The notes beneath the pieces were generated by a model. The model did not search any database and was not told where the DNA came from. It saw nothing but the letters and a program-made list of their open reading frames with translations. A stretch of DNA of 41,080 nucleotides. It comes from Cellulomonas sp. Lineage in GTDB: Bacteria > Actinomycetota > Actinomycetes > Actinomycetales > Cellulomonadaceae. Positions 32,113-40,524 of this stretch are shown here, in pieces. Location of the stretch: the NCBI GenBank assembly GCA_022013895.1, contig JAKLPK010000252.1, positions 1-41,080 on the forward strand. The letters run 5' to 3'. Position 1 is the first letter of the stretch; each line of letters opens with the position of its first letter. A program made the translations under genes and the position numbers.

Positions 32113-33252
32113 ATGGTCGAGGCACCGGTCGTCACCGACCACCGCTCACCGCAGGTCGTCGCGCGGGAGAACGGACTGACCATCTCCGGGGCGACCAAGA
32201 CCTTCAGCACACCGGAGGGCACCGAGGTCCACGCCCTCGACGACGTCGACCTGCAGATCCGTGACGGTGAGTTCTTCGTCATGCTCGGCCCCTCCGGCTG
32301 CGGCAAGACCACCCTGCTGCGATCGATCGCCGGGCTGGAGACGCTGGACTCGGGCGAGATCTACCTCGGCCGCGACCGGATCGACGACCGTCCGGCCTAC
32401 TCCCGGCCGGTCAACACCGTGTTCCAGTCGTACGCGCTGTTCCCGCACCTGACGGTCGCGGAGAACATCGCCTTCGGCCTCCAGATGGACCGGCTGCCCA
32501 AGGCGGAGATCGCCGACCGGGTCGCCCAGGTGCTCACCCTGGTGAGGCTCGACGGGCTGGGCGGGCGACGGCCCGCCCAGCTCTCGGGCGGTCAGCAGCA
32601 GCGCGTCGCCCTGGCCCGCGCGCTCGCCAAGGAGCCCCGCGTCCTGCTGCTCGACGAACCACTCGCGGCCCTCGACCTCAAGCTCCGCCGCGGGATGCAG
32701 GACGAGCTGCGCCGGCTGCAACGCACCACCGGGGTCACCTTCGTGTTCGTCACCCACGACCAGGAGGAGGCCATCTCGTTGGGTGACCGCATCGCGGTGT
32801 TCTCCCAGGGCCGCCCCGCCCAGGTCGGCACACCCGAGGACCTCTACGAGCGGCCGGTCAACCGCTTCGTCGCCGACTTCATCGGTGAGACGACGTTCCT
32901 CACCGTGCCGGTACGCACCGACGGCGACAGCCAGTTCGTGCAGATCGCCGACGGGCCCGCCGTCCGGCTCACCAGCCCCGCCGAGGTCGCCGCCGACGGC
33001 ACCACCACCGTGGGTGTGCGGCCCGAACGGCTCGTGCTCGACGGCTCGGCACCCCCGATCGCCACCGGGACCCTCCAGCAGCTGGTCTACATGGGGACCG
33101 ACCTGCGGATCCAGGTCGCCCTCACCGACGGCACGACCCTCGCCGTGCGGGTTCCCCCACCGTTCGAGGGACTGGCCCTGACCCCCGGCGCCACGCTCAC
33201 CGTCGGCGCCGACCCGGCCCACCTGCGCCCACTGGCGCTGGAGGAGGCATGA
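32113..33252 (+). CDS. potA: Polyamine ABC transporter ATP-binding protein (PotA-like)
   Basis: The 379-residue ATPase drives the PotB/PotC channel. The nucleotide domain has Walker A GPSGCGKTT (residues 59-67, K65), signature LSGGQQQR, Walker B LLLDEPLAALD and switch His in VFVTHDQEEA. A C-terminal TOBE/OB regulatory domain (about 245-379; FIGETTFLTVPV, VGVRPERL) is typical of the spermidine/putrescine class. The ATG at 32113 follows GAAGGGA; an in-frame TTG at 32086 would add nine residues and has no ribosome site. The gene overlaps potB by ATGA. Confidence 0.93.
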   Translation: MVEAPVVTDHRSPQVVARENGLTISGATKTFSTPEGTEVHALDDVDLQIRDGEFFVMLGPSGCGKTTLLRSIAGLETLDSGEIYLGRDRIDDRPAYSRPVNTVFQSYALFPHLTVAENIAFGLQMDRLPKAEIADRVAQVLTLVRLDGLGGRRPAQLSGGQQQRVALARALAKEPRVLLLDEPLAALDLKLRRGMQDELRRLQRTTGVTFVFVTHDQEEAISLGDRIAVFSQGRPAQVGTPEDLYERPVNRFVADFIGETTFLTVPVRTDGDSQFVQIADGPAVRLTSPAEVAADGTTTVGVRPERLVLDGSAPPIATGTLQQLVYMGTDLRIQVALTDGTTLAVRVPPPFEGLALTPGATLTVGADPAHLRPLALEEA

Positions 33253-34184
33253 GCACCGAGGTGGTGACGGCACCCGCGAGCCGTCGCCGCCCGGAGCGGG
33301 CACCAGGCCGTCTGCCCTGGTACGCCAGCCTGCCCGCCCTGGTCATCGGCGCGCTGTTCACCCTCGGCCCGCTCGCCGTCGTGGTGGCGTTCTCGTTCAT
33401 GACCCGTCCCGACACCGGCGGCGGGGTCGTCTACACGTTCAGCACCGACGCCTACCGTTCGTTCCTGTTCACCAAGAACTTCGTCGGCGAGCTGGTGTTC
33501 AACCCCACCTACCTCAAGGTGTTCTGGACCTCCATCGAGCAGGCCACCATCACGACGGTCGTGTGCCTGGTGCTGGCCTTCCCGCTCGCGCTGTGGATCG
33601 CCACCCGCGCGCCGCGGCTGCAGACCCTGCTCATGCTGGCCGTGACCATCCCGTTCTGGACCAACCTGCTGGTCCGGACCTACGCCTGGATCCTGGTGCT
33701 GGCCAAGGACGGGGTGGTGAACACGACGTCGATGGCGCTGGGGTTCGGCCCGCTCGAGCTCCTGTACACGCCCACGGCCGGTCAGCTCGGCCTCATCTAC
33801 ACCTTCCTGCCGTTCATGGTGCTGCCGATGTACTCCTCCCTCGCCGGGTTCGACTTCCGGCTGGCCGAGGCGGCCTACGACCTGGGCGCCCACAAGTCGA
33901 CCGTCATCCGACGCGTGATCTGGCCGCTGGCCCGACCGGGTGTGGTGTCCGGAGTGCTCCTGGTGTTCATCCCCGCACTGGGCTCGTACGTCCAGCCCGT
34001 GCTGCTCGGCGGCGGCAAGGTGCTGCTCATCGGGAACCTCATCGCCGCCCAGTTCGGCGACTCGCGCAACTGGCCGTTCGGCGCCGCGCTCTCGGTGATC
34101 ATCCTGCTGCTGCTCGGACTCGCCCTGCTCGGGGTGCGCTGGTGGTCCCGACGCACCGGCACGACCGTGAGCCTGTCGCTGTGA
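33249..34184 (+). CDS. potB: Polyamine ABC transporter permease (PotB-like)
   Basis: The 311-residue permease has six predicted helices, the first preceded by a basic cytoplasmic segment, and the family's features PFWTNLLVRTYAWILVL and LAEAAYDLGAHKSTVIRRVIWPLARPG (the EAA loop). This is the PotB/PotH type. Translation starts in an ATGA overlap with potA and ends in a GTGA overlap with the second permease, so stoichiometry is probably coupled. Confidence 0.93.
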   Translation: MSTEVVTAPASRRRPERAPGRLPWYASLPALVIGALFTLGPLAVVVAFSFMTRPDTGGGVVYTFSTDAYRSFLFTKNFVGELVFNPTYLKVFWTSIEQATITTVVCLVLAFPLALWIATRAPRLQTLLMLAVTIPFWTNLLVRTYAWILVLAKDGVVNTTSMALGFGPLELLYTPTAGQLGLIYTFLPFMVLPMYSSLAGFDFRLAEAAYDLGAHKSTVIRRVIWPLARPGVVSGVLLVFIPALGSYVQPVLLGGGKVLLIGNLIAAQFGDSRNWPFGAALSVIILLLLGLALLGVRWWSRRTGTTVSLSL

Positions 34185-34984
34185 GCCGCCCGCCGCGCGC
34201 GCTCGACCCGCGCTCGTTCCCCGGGGTCGGCCCGGTCGCCGTCGCCGCCCTCGTCTTCCTCTACGCGCCGATCCTCATCACCACGCTGTACGCGTTCAAC
34301 GGCGGCGAGCAGGCACTCGTATGGGAAGGCTTCTCGACCCGCTGGTTCGGCTACGTGCTCACCAACACGGCGATGATCGAGACGGCGGTCACCTCGCTCC
34401 AGCTCGCGGTCGTCGCGACCGTGGCCTCCGTGATCCTCGCCCTGGCCTTCGTGCTGGCCGCCGACGGGCTGCGACGCAGTGGCGCGGCCCTGGCCAACAG
34501 CCTGCTCGCGGCGCCGCTCGTCATCCCCGAGGTCGTGCTCGCGGTGGCCACGCTCGGCTTCATCCGGTTCATCGGCCTGCAGCCGGGTTTCACTGCGCTC
34601 GTGCTGGCGCACACCACGTTCTGCATCCCGTTCGCCATGATGCCCATCCGCTCCCGGCTGCAGGGACTCGGCCGGGAGGTCTTCGAGGCCGGCGCCGACC
34701 TGGGTGCGCGGTCGAGCGCCATGCTCACCCGGATCACGTTGCCGCTGCTGGTGCCCGGCATCGTCTCCGGAGCCCTGCTGGCCTTCGTCGTCTCGATGGA
34801 CGACTTCATCATCTCGGCGTTCCTGTCCTCGGCCGGATCGACCACGTTGCCGGTCTACCTGTTCAGCCTCATCCGGCGTGGGCCCTCCCCCGCGATCAAC
34901 GTCGTGGCCGTGCTCCTGCTCGCCCTCGCCGTTCTCATCACCACCGTCAGCTATCTCGCTCCGTGGAAGAAGAGGTCAGCATGA
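34181..34984 (+). CDS. potC: Polyamine ABC transporter permease (PotC-like)
   Basis: Second permease, 267 residues from a GTG start overlapping the potB stop (GTGA, 34181-34184). It has six helices and the PotC/PotI features FLYAPILITTLYAFN, EVFEAGADLGARSSAMLTRI (EAA loop) and SMDDFIISAFLSS. The stop overlaps the ATG of the binding-protein gene (ATGA). The longer in-frame extension upstream is only potB in another frame. Confidence 0.93.
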   Translation: MSRPPRALDPRSFPGVGPVAVAALVFLYAPILITTLYAFNGGEQALVWEGFSTRWFGYVLTNTAMIETAVTSLQLAVVATVASVILALAFVLAADGLRRSGAALANSLLAAPLVIPEVVLAVATLGFIRFIGLQPGFTALVLAHTTFCIPFAMMPIRSRLQGLGREVFEAGADLGARSSAMLTRITLPLLVPGIVSGALLAFVVSMDDFIISAFLSSAGSTTLPVYLFSLIRRGPSPAINVVAVLLLALAVLITTVSYLAPWKKRSA

Positions 34985-36099
34985 ACCTGCACACACCCCG
35001 CCGACGCGTCGTGGCGGCCGCCGCCGTCGTCGCCTCGGCACTCGTCCTGGCCGCCTGCGGCGGCGGGGTCAGCGACTCCGCACCTGCCGACGACAGCTCG
35101 GCAACCGGAACCGGCGAGTTCACCCCGGCCACGAGCGGCGAGATGACGCTCTACACCTGGAGCGACTACTTCCCCGAGGATCTGGCCAAGAAGTTCACGC
35201 AGGACACCGGAATCAAGCTCACGGTCGACTACTTCGACTCCAACGAGACGCTCGAGGCCAAGCTCAAGGCCTCGAACGGCACCGGGTACGACGTGGTGGT
35301 CCCCAGCGACTACATGGTGCAGATGCTCATCGACGAAGGTCTCCTGCAGGAGATCGACGCGACCGCGCTGCCCAACGGGAAGAACATCGAGGACTCGTTC
35401 GTCGACGTCTACTTCGACGAGGGCCGCAAGTATTCGGTGCCCTACCTCTACGGCACGACGGGCTACATGTACGACTCGTCGAAGACCACCGAGACGCTCA
35501 CCAGCTGGGCGGACTACTTCAACCCCCCGGCGGACCTCGGCCAGGTGGGCACCATGAGCGACCAGACCGAGGTCGTCGGCGCCGCGTTGCGTGCAGTCGG
35601 TGGGCAGACCTGCTCGACGGACCCCACCGACCTGCAGGCCGCCCAGGACCTGCTCACGACCTTCAAGGCGCGCGTCTCGACCATCAGCTCCGACGGCATC
35701 CTCGACCGGCTCGCCTCCGGTGAGGAGTCCGCCGCGATGATCTGGAACGGCGCCGGGATGCGCGCGCGGGCGGAGAAGTCGACGCTCACCTACGTCTACC
35801 CGACCGAGGGCATGGCGCTCTGGCAGGACAACTTCACCGTGCCGGTCGGCGCCAAGAACGTGCCGCAGGCGCTCACCTTCCTCAACTGGATGATGGACCC
35901 GGTCAACTCCGCGGCCGCCGCCAACTTCCAGAAGTACAACTCCGGCATCACCGGGGTGAACGACCTGCTCGATGACGACATGAAGAGCGCGCCCGAGATC
36001 GTCCTGCCGAGCGACTACACCGGGGCCACACCGGTCGAGCCGTGCAGCAACGACGAGCTCACCAACTACACCCAGATCTGGGAAGCCTTCAAGGGCTGA
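34981..36099 (+). CDS. potD: Polyamine-binding lipoprotein (PotD-like)
   Basis: The 372-residue lipoprotein has a signal ending LVLAAC followed by GGG and a short linker. The mature fold aligns by eye with E. coli PotD from YTWSDYFPEDLAKKFTQDTG onward. Polyamine contacts appear conserved: W60 and Y63 (W34, Y37 in PotD), D194 and E197 (D168, E171), W255 (W229), W281 and D283 (W255, D257). This supports a diamine or polyamine ligand, putrescine or spermidine; residue numbering of PotD is from memory. It is translationally coupled to potC and followed after 42 bases by an amidohydrolase gene. Confidence 0.92.
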   Translation: MNLHTPRRRVVAAAAVVASALVLAACGGGVSDSAPADDSSATGTGEFTPATSGEMTLYTWSDYFPEDLAKKFTQDTGIKLTVDYFDSNETLEAKLKASNGTGYDVVVPSDYMVQMLIDEGLLQEIDATALPNGKNIEDSFVDVYFDEGRKYSVPYLYGTTGYMYDSSKTTETLTSWADYFNPPADLGQVGTMSDQTEVVGAALRAVGGQTCSTDPTDLQAAQDLLTTFKARVSTISSDGILDRLASGEESAAMIWNGAGMRARAEKSTLTYVYPTEGMALWQDNFTVPVGAKNVPQALTFLNWMMDPVNSAAAANFQKYNSGITGVNDLLDDDMKSAPEIVLPSDYTGATPVEPCSNDELTNYTQIWEAFKG

Positions 36100-36141
36100 C
36101 GCCTGCGACGGCCCGCCGGACCCGACGAAGGAGACACCGCT

Positions 36142-37755
36142 GTGACGACCATCGATGCGGACCTGCTGCTCACCGGCGGGACCGTCTGGCTGGGGCCGGG
36201 CCGACGCACCACCGCCGTGGCGGTGCGCGACGGGGTCGTGGTCGCCCTCGGTGACGAGGCGGCGGCGTGCACCGCCGGCGAGGTCGTCGACCTCGCCGGC
36301 GGGCTCCTGCTGCCGGCCTACTCCGACGGGCACTGCCACCCGCCGCAGGCCGGGGCCGAGAAGCTGGGCCCGGACATCAGCCACCTGGAGTCGGTCGAGG
36401 AGATCGTCGCCGAGGTCGGGCGGTACGCCGCAGCCCACCCCGAGCTCGAGTGGATCCTGGGGGCCAGCTACGACCCGTCGCTGGCCCCCGGCGGGTCGTT
36501 CGACGCGGCCTGGCTCGACGCCGTCGTCCCCGACCGACCGGTGCTGCTGCGGGCCCACGACTACCACACGGCCTGGTGCAACAGCCGGGCGCTGGAGCTC
36601 GCCGGGGTCGACGCCGCCACCCCGGACCCGGCCGCCGGTGTCATCGACCGGCACCCCGACGGCTCCCCCGTCGGCACCCTGCGCGAACCCGATGCCTACG
36701 GTCTGGTCGACGCGGTGGCGCCACCGCGCACCCTGGCCGAGCTCACCGGCGCCCTCGCCCTGGCCTGCCAGGCTCAGGCGGCGTTCGGGGTGACCTGGAT
36801 GCAGGACGCCTGGGTCGAGACCGACGGGCACCTGCCGTACCTCGCGCTGCTGGCCGACGACGCGCTCACCGTCCGCACCAACCTCGCCTTCCTCGCGACC
36901 CCCGACCGCTGGCGCGACCAGCTCGACACCTTCGTCGCCCAGCGCGCCCAGGTCGAGGCCGCCGGTGCGCCCCAGCTGCTCACGGCCCGGTCGATCAAGT
37001 TCTTCGCCGACGGGGTCATCGAGTCCGGGACGGCCGAGGTCCTCGACCCGTACGAGGACTCGCACACCCACGGGATGCCGGTGTGGGAGCCCGAGGAGCT
37101 GATCGCGGCCGTCGTCACCATCGACGCGCTCGGCTTCCAGACGCACATCCACGCCATCGGCGACGCCGCGAACCGGCACGCCCTGGATGCGATCGAGCGG
37201 GCCGTCGCCACCAACCCCGAGTGGGACCGGCGCCCCGTCATCACCCATGTGCAGCTGGTCGACCCGGCCGATCTGCCGCGGTTCGCCGCGCTCGGCGTCA
37301 CCGCTGCGATGCAGACCTTCTGGGCGCAGCGCGACCCCCTCATGGAGCTGCTCACGGCACCGCGCCTGGGCGACGAACGCACCGACCGCCAGTACCCGGT
37401 GGCCACCCTGGCCCGGCTCGGCACGCGGTTGTCGATCGCGAGCGACTGGCCGGTGTCCACCAACGACCCGCTCGAGGCGCTGGTCGTGGCCGCGACCCGC
37501 CAGACCGCCGAGGGACTGCCGGACGGCGGCTGGGTGCCGTCCGAGCGGCTGCCCATCGAGGACGGGATCGCAGCAGCCACCGCCGGTGGTGCGTACCAGG
37601 GCTGGACCGAGTCGTACCGCGGGTCGATCGCGGTCGGGATGGCTGCGGACCTCCTCTGGTACGACCGTGACCTGACCGCCGGCGAACCGCTGGCCGCCCG
37701 CGAGGCGAACGTCCTGGGCACCTGGTTGGGCGGGAAGCGCACGTTCACCGCCTGA
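36142..37755 (+). CDS. YtcJ/NfdA-type amidohydrolase
   Basis: A 537-residue metal-dependent amidohydrolase of the COG1574 family. The metal-binding HxH is H64-C-H66 in YSDGHCHPP, with later signatures IKFFADGVIESGTA, FQTHIHAIGDAANRHALDAIE and SIASDWPVSTNDPLEAL. No signal peptide is present, so it is cytoplasmic. Members include N-substituted formamide deformylase. Placed directly after a polyamine importer, it may deacylate an imported N-acyl or N-formyl amine; this is inference. The GTG at 36142 follows GAAGGAG (36127-36133). Confidence 0.88.
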   Translation: MTTIDADLLLTGGTVWLGPGRRTTAVAVRDGVVVALGDEAAACTAGEVVDLAGGLLLPAYSDGHCHPPQAGAEKLGPDISHLESVEEIVAEVGRYAAAHPELEWILGASYDPSLAPGGSFDAAWLDAVVPDRPVLLRAHDYHTAWCNSRALELAGVDAATPDPAAGVIDRHPDGSPVGTLREPDAYGLVDAVAPPRTLAELTGALALACQAQAAFGVTWMQDAWVETDGHLPYLALLADDALTVRTNLAFLATPDRWRDQLDTFVAQRAQVEAAGAPQLLTARSIKFFADGVIESGTAEVLDPYEDSHTHGMPVWEPEELIAAVVTIDALGFQTHIHAIGDAANRHALDAIERAVATNPEWDRRPVITHVQLVDPADLPRFAALGVTAAMQTFWAQRDPLMELLTAPRLGDERTDRQYPVATLARLGTRLSIASDWPVSTNDPLEALVVAATRQTAEGLPDGGWVPSERLPIEDGIAAATAGGAYQGWTESYRGSIAVGMAADLLWYDRDLTAGEPLAAREANVLGTWLGGKRTFTA

Positions 37756-37760
37756 CGGGT

Positions 37761-37774
37761 CGTGCTCCGGCACG
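37761..37774 (+). terminator. Small hairpin after the amidohydrolase gene
   Basis: CGTGC (37761-37765) and GCACG (37770-37774) enclose a 4-base TCCG loop, five bases after the stop. The stem is short and termination is doubtful. TAGCAT (37778-37783) just downstream could be the -10 box of the LacI gene. Confidence 0.3.
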
Positions 37775-37837
37775 CCGTAGCATGACCGAGAGGTCCGACG
37801 CGGCTGTCGCGGCGGGTGCAGAGCGAGGAGATCACGG

Positions 37838-38857
37838 GTGGCCCGGGTGCGGATCGCCGACGTCGCAGCGCTGGCCGGGGTCTCGAAGGGGGCCGCGTCG
37901 TTCGCCCTCAACGGTCGGCCAGGGGTCTCCGACGAGACCAGGGCCCGGGTACTCCGGGCGGCGGTCGAGCTGGGTTGGGCACCGCACGCGGCCGCCCGGG
38001 CGCTCGCCGGCGGTCGCACCGACACCATCGGTCTGGTGATGAACCGGCCGCCGCACCTGCGCGGCGTGCAGCCGTTGTTCCAGCGCTACCTCGAAGGTGT
38101 CCAGGACGAGCTCGTCGACCATGCGATCTCGCTGCTCATCAAGGTCGTCGCCGGCCACCGGGCCGAGCTGGCGACCTTCGAGGAGTGGGCGCACGGGACA
38201 CGTGTCGACGGGCTCGTGGTGATCGACCTGCGCATCGAGGACGACCGCCCGGCCGCCGCGCGCAAGGTCGGACTGCCGATCGTCGTGCTGGGCGACCCCG
38301 CCCACGCCGCCGGGGCACCTGCGGTGTGGGTGGACGACCGTGCGACGGCCGTCGAGGTGATCGCTCATCTCACCGGGCTCGGCCACCGCCGGATCGCACG
38401 GGTCGGCAACGGCGCACGGCTCGCGCACACCCAGGTCCGCAGCGAGGCGCTGCTGGCGGCAGCCCGTGACGCAGGTCTGCCCGAACCGGTGGTGGTCAAC
38501 GCCGAGATCGCCTCACCGGCAGGCCAGGACCTCACGCGCGAGCTCCTCACCCGCCCGGACCGGCCGACGGCGATCATCTTCGAGAACGACCTGCAGGCCA
38601 TGGCCGGGATGGCTGTCGCGGCCGACCTCGGTCTCGACGTGCCGGGTGACCTGTCCGTGATGGCCTGGGACTCCAGCGGTCTCGGCCAGCTCACGTTGCC
38701 GAACGTGACCACGGTGCACGACGACGCCCATGAGCGCGGTGCGCACGCCGTGCGGCTGCTGCTGTCGCTCATCGAGGGGGAACAACCACGTGACGAGCAG
38801 GACCCACCCGGTCGGCTCAACGTGCGCGAGAGCACAGGTCCGGTCCCGGTCGGCTGA
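37838..38857 (+). CDS. LacI-family transcriptional regulator
   Basis: The 339-residue protein has an N-terminal helix-turn-helix (residues 5-25: IADVAALAGVSKGAASFALNG), the hinge helix (about 48-58, PHAAARALAGG) and a periplasmic-binding-like effector domain with TDTIGLVM, LGHRRIARVGN, FENDLQAMAGMAVA and PNVTTVHDD. GTG at 37838 follows GAGGAG. LacI regulators normally sense sugars and repress adjacent operons. The nearest operon is the upstream polyamine/amidohydrolase set on the same strand, which makes local control plausible but not certain; no typical CG-centred LacI operator was found in the pot control region. Confidence 0.92.
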   Translation: MARVRIADVAALAGVSKGAASFALNGRPGVSDETRARVLRAAVELGWAPHAAARALAGGRTDTIGLVMNRPPHLRGVQPLFQRYLEGVQDELVDHAISLLIKVVAGHRAELATFEEWAHGTRVDGLVVIDLRIEDDRPAAARKVGLPIVVLGDPAHAAGAPAVWVDDRATAVEVIAHLTGLGHRRIARVGNGARLAHTQVRSEALLAAARDAGLPEPVVVNAEIASPAGQDLTRELLTRPDRPTAIIFENDLQAMAGMAVAADLGLDVPGDLSVMAWDSSGLGQLTLPNVTTVHDDAHERGAHAVRLLLSLIEGEQPRDEQDPPGRLNVRESTGPVPVG

Positions 38858-38876
38858 CCGCACCGGCTCGCCACGC

Positions 38877-38897
38877 CGGCACCACGAACCGGTGCCG
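38877..38897. terminator. Bidirectional hairpin between lacI-type and fixX genes
   Basis: CGGCACC (38877-38883) and GGTGCCG (38891-38897) form a 7-bp stem with a 7-base loop in the 69-base gap between convergent genes. No U-tract. Confidence 0.5.
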
Positions 38898-38926
38898 ACC
38901 CGCGGCGGGACACCGGGCCATCGACC

Positions 38927-39214
38927 TCAGCCTTCGCGGAAGGCCACGCCGAAGCCGCCGCGCGGGTAGTGCCAGCGCAGCGCACCCGGCGCCGCGACTG
39001 CGAGACAGGTGCCGCACTCCAGGCACGCCGCGTACTCGACCGTCAGGGTGCCGTCCGGTTCGGGCGTGTAGACCCGGGCAGGGCAGCACGCGACGATCGC
39101 GGGACCGCACCCGGTCGCCCGGACGCGCTCCTGGTCCACCTCGATGTGCGACTCCTCCTCATCGGTCTCGAAGTGGTTGAGGGCCAGCCGATCGGCCACA
39201 GCCGGGACCTTCAC
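38927..39214 (-). CDS. fixX: FixX-type ferredoxin
   Basis: FixX carries a [4Fe-4S] cluster that passes electrons from the FixABC flavoproteins. The 95-residue product from GTG 39214 reads DRLALNHFETDEEESHI near the start, then ACCPARVY and CLECGTCLAVAAPGALRW, ending YPRGGFGVAFREG. The pattern is close to E. coli FixX (CPAGLY, CLECGTC, YPRGTFGVEF). Cluster ligands are C64, C67, C70 and C43 or C44. C36 and the doubled C43-C44 are extra Cys not seen in E. coli FixX. I chose the GTG because it forms a GTGA overlap with the fixC stop; an ATG at 39235 would add seven residues. Confidence 0.9.
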   Translation of the reverse strand: MKVPAVADRLALNHFETDEEESHIEVDQERVRATGCGPAIVACCPARVYTPEPDGTLTVEYAACLECGTCLAVAAPGALRWHYPRGGFGVAFREG

Positions 39215-40524
39215 AGTGCACGCACCCCCGCCCATGCATCGGCGGCCAGGTCGCGGGTGCGCACCGGTGCGCGACGCAACGCCGCACGCACCACCCTCGA
39301 CAGCGGCTCACGCGGTGTGGTGTCCAGACCGAACACACCGAGCACGATGTCCTCCAGCAGCGGTCCGTAGTCGGTGTACGTACGCGGGCGTTCCAGGAAC
39401 GCCGGTGCCTTGGCGTACGTGCGCATGTCCTGGCCGACGAAGCCCTCGAAGAGCCGCCGGCGGTAGCGCGCCAACCCCGCCTTGCTGGTGTCGGCACCGG
39501 TGAGGGCCTCGTGGACGGCACCCGCCGCGGCGATGCCCGAACCGATCGCCAGGTCCATGCCCCGCACGGTGAGCCCCGAGTTGATGGTGAGCCCGGCGGC
39601 GTCACCGACGACGACCATGCCGTCGCAGTCGATCTCACCGAGCATCGCCAGACCACCCTCGGCGACCAGGTGCGACCCGTACTCGACCATCGTGCCGCCG
39701 CGGACCAGCCGCTGGACGGCGGGATGGGCGAGGTAGTGCTCGAACACGTCCGTTGCCGCTCTCCCGGAGGCCACCAGGTCGTCCAGACGCAGCACCACGC
39801 CGAGCGAGACGGACTCGCGGTTGGTGTAGCAGAAGCCGCCCCCGGCCACCCCCTGGGTGCAGTCGCCGACGAACGCGTGCGCGGCACCGTCGTCGCCACT
39901 GACCCCGAACCTGTCCTCGATGACACCCGCCCCGAGCTCGATCACGGCCTTGACCCCGACCGCGAGCTGGTGGGTCTCGGGCGCCGGGCGCAGCCCGATG
40001 CTGCGCGACAGGAAGGAGTTGACCCCGTCGGCCGCCACGACCACATGGGCCCGGAGCTCGTCGTCACCGGCCCGCACACCGACGACGCGCCGCCCGAGCG
40101 CGCTGCGCGGCGCGTCCTCGGTGAGGAGCTCGTCGACCCGCACACCGGGCATGGCGAACGCGCCGGCCTGCTCGCACTGCTCGGCGAGCCAGGCGTCGAG
40201 CTTGGCCCGCAGCACGGTGACCGCGTTCACCGGGTCGCCCAGCTTCCCCGTCCACGCGTCCAGCCCGATGGCGGAGTCCGATGTGCAGAACTGGACGACG
40301 TTGCGGGTGATCCGGCGTTCGACCGGCGCCTGCGCCAGGTAGTCCGGGAAGACCTGCCCGAGCACCCGCGAGTAGAGCACCCCACCCGACAGGTTCTTGC
40401 TGCCGGGGGTCGCGCCACGGTCGATCAGCACGACCGAGTGGCCGTCGCGCGCGAGCAGGTACGCGGTCAGGGCGCCGGCCGGGCCGGCCCCGACGACCGC
40501 GACCTCGAAGTCGGGTTCGCTCAT
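39211..40524 (-). CDS. fixC: FixC-type electron-transferring flavoprotein dehydrogenase/quinone reductase
   Basis: The 437-residue FAD enzyme belongs to the ETF-quinone oxidoreductase/FixC family. It has the N-terminal dinucleotide fold VVGAGPAGALTAYLLA, PGSKNLSGGVLYSRVL typical of FixC, a second FAD contact (MVVVGDAAGLTINSGLTVRGMDLAIGSG) and the C-terminal FVGQDMRTYAKAPAFLE. In FixABCX it accepts electrons from the FixAB flavoprotein and reduces quinone while ferredoxin is reduced. The ATG at 40524 overlaps the fixB stop (ATGA) and the stop overlaps fixX (GTGA). Confidence 0.93.
   Translation of the reverse strand: MSEPDFEVAVVGAGPAGALTAYLLARDGHSVVLIDRGATPGSKNLSGGVLYSRVLGQVFPDYLAQAPVERRITRNVVQFCTSDSAIGLDAWTGKLGDPVNAVTVLRAKLDAWLAEQCEQAGAFAMPGVRVDELLTEDAPRSALGRRVVGVRAGDDELRAHVVVAADGVNSFLSRSIGLRPAPETHQLAVGVKAVIELGAGVIEDRFGVSGDDGAAHAFVGDCTQGVAGGGFCYTNRESVSLGVVLRLDDLVASGRAATDVFEHYLAHPAVQRLVRGGTMVEYGSHLVAEGGLAMLGEIDCDGMVVVGDAAGLTINSGLTVRGMDLAIGSGIAAAGAVHEALTGADTSKAGLARYRRRLFEGFVGQDMRTYAKAPAFLERPRTYTDYGPLLEDIVLGVFGLDTTPREPLSRVVRAALRRAPVRTRDLAADAWAGVRAL

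Noticed and set aside
34951-38028. A very long open frame (about 1025 codons) on the minus strand opposite potD, the amidohydrolase and the LacI gene
   Set aside because: It lies antisense to three clearly recognisable genes, has a low-complexity Arg/Gly/Val-rich translation and no domain. Such frames are common by chance in DNA of this GC content.
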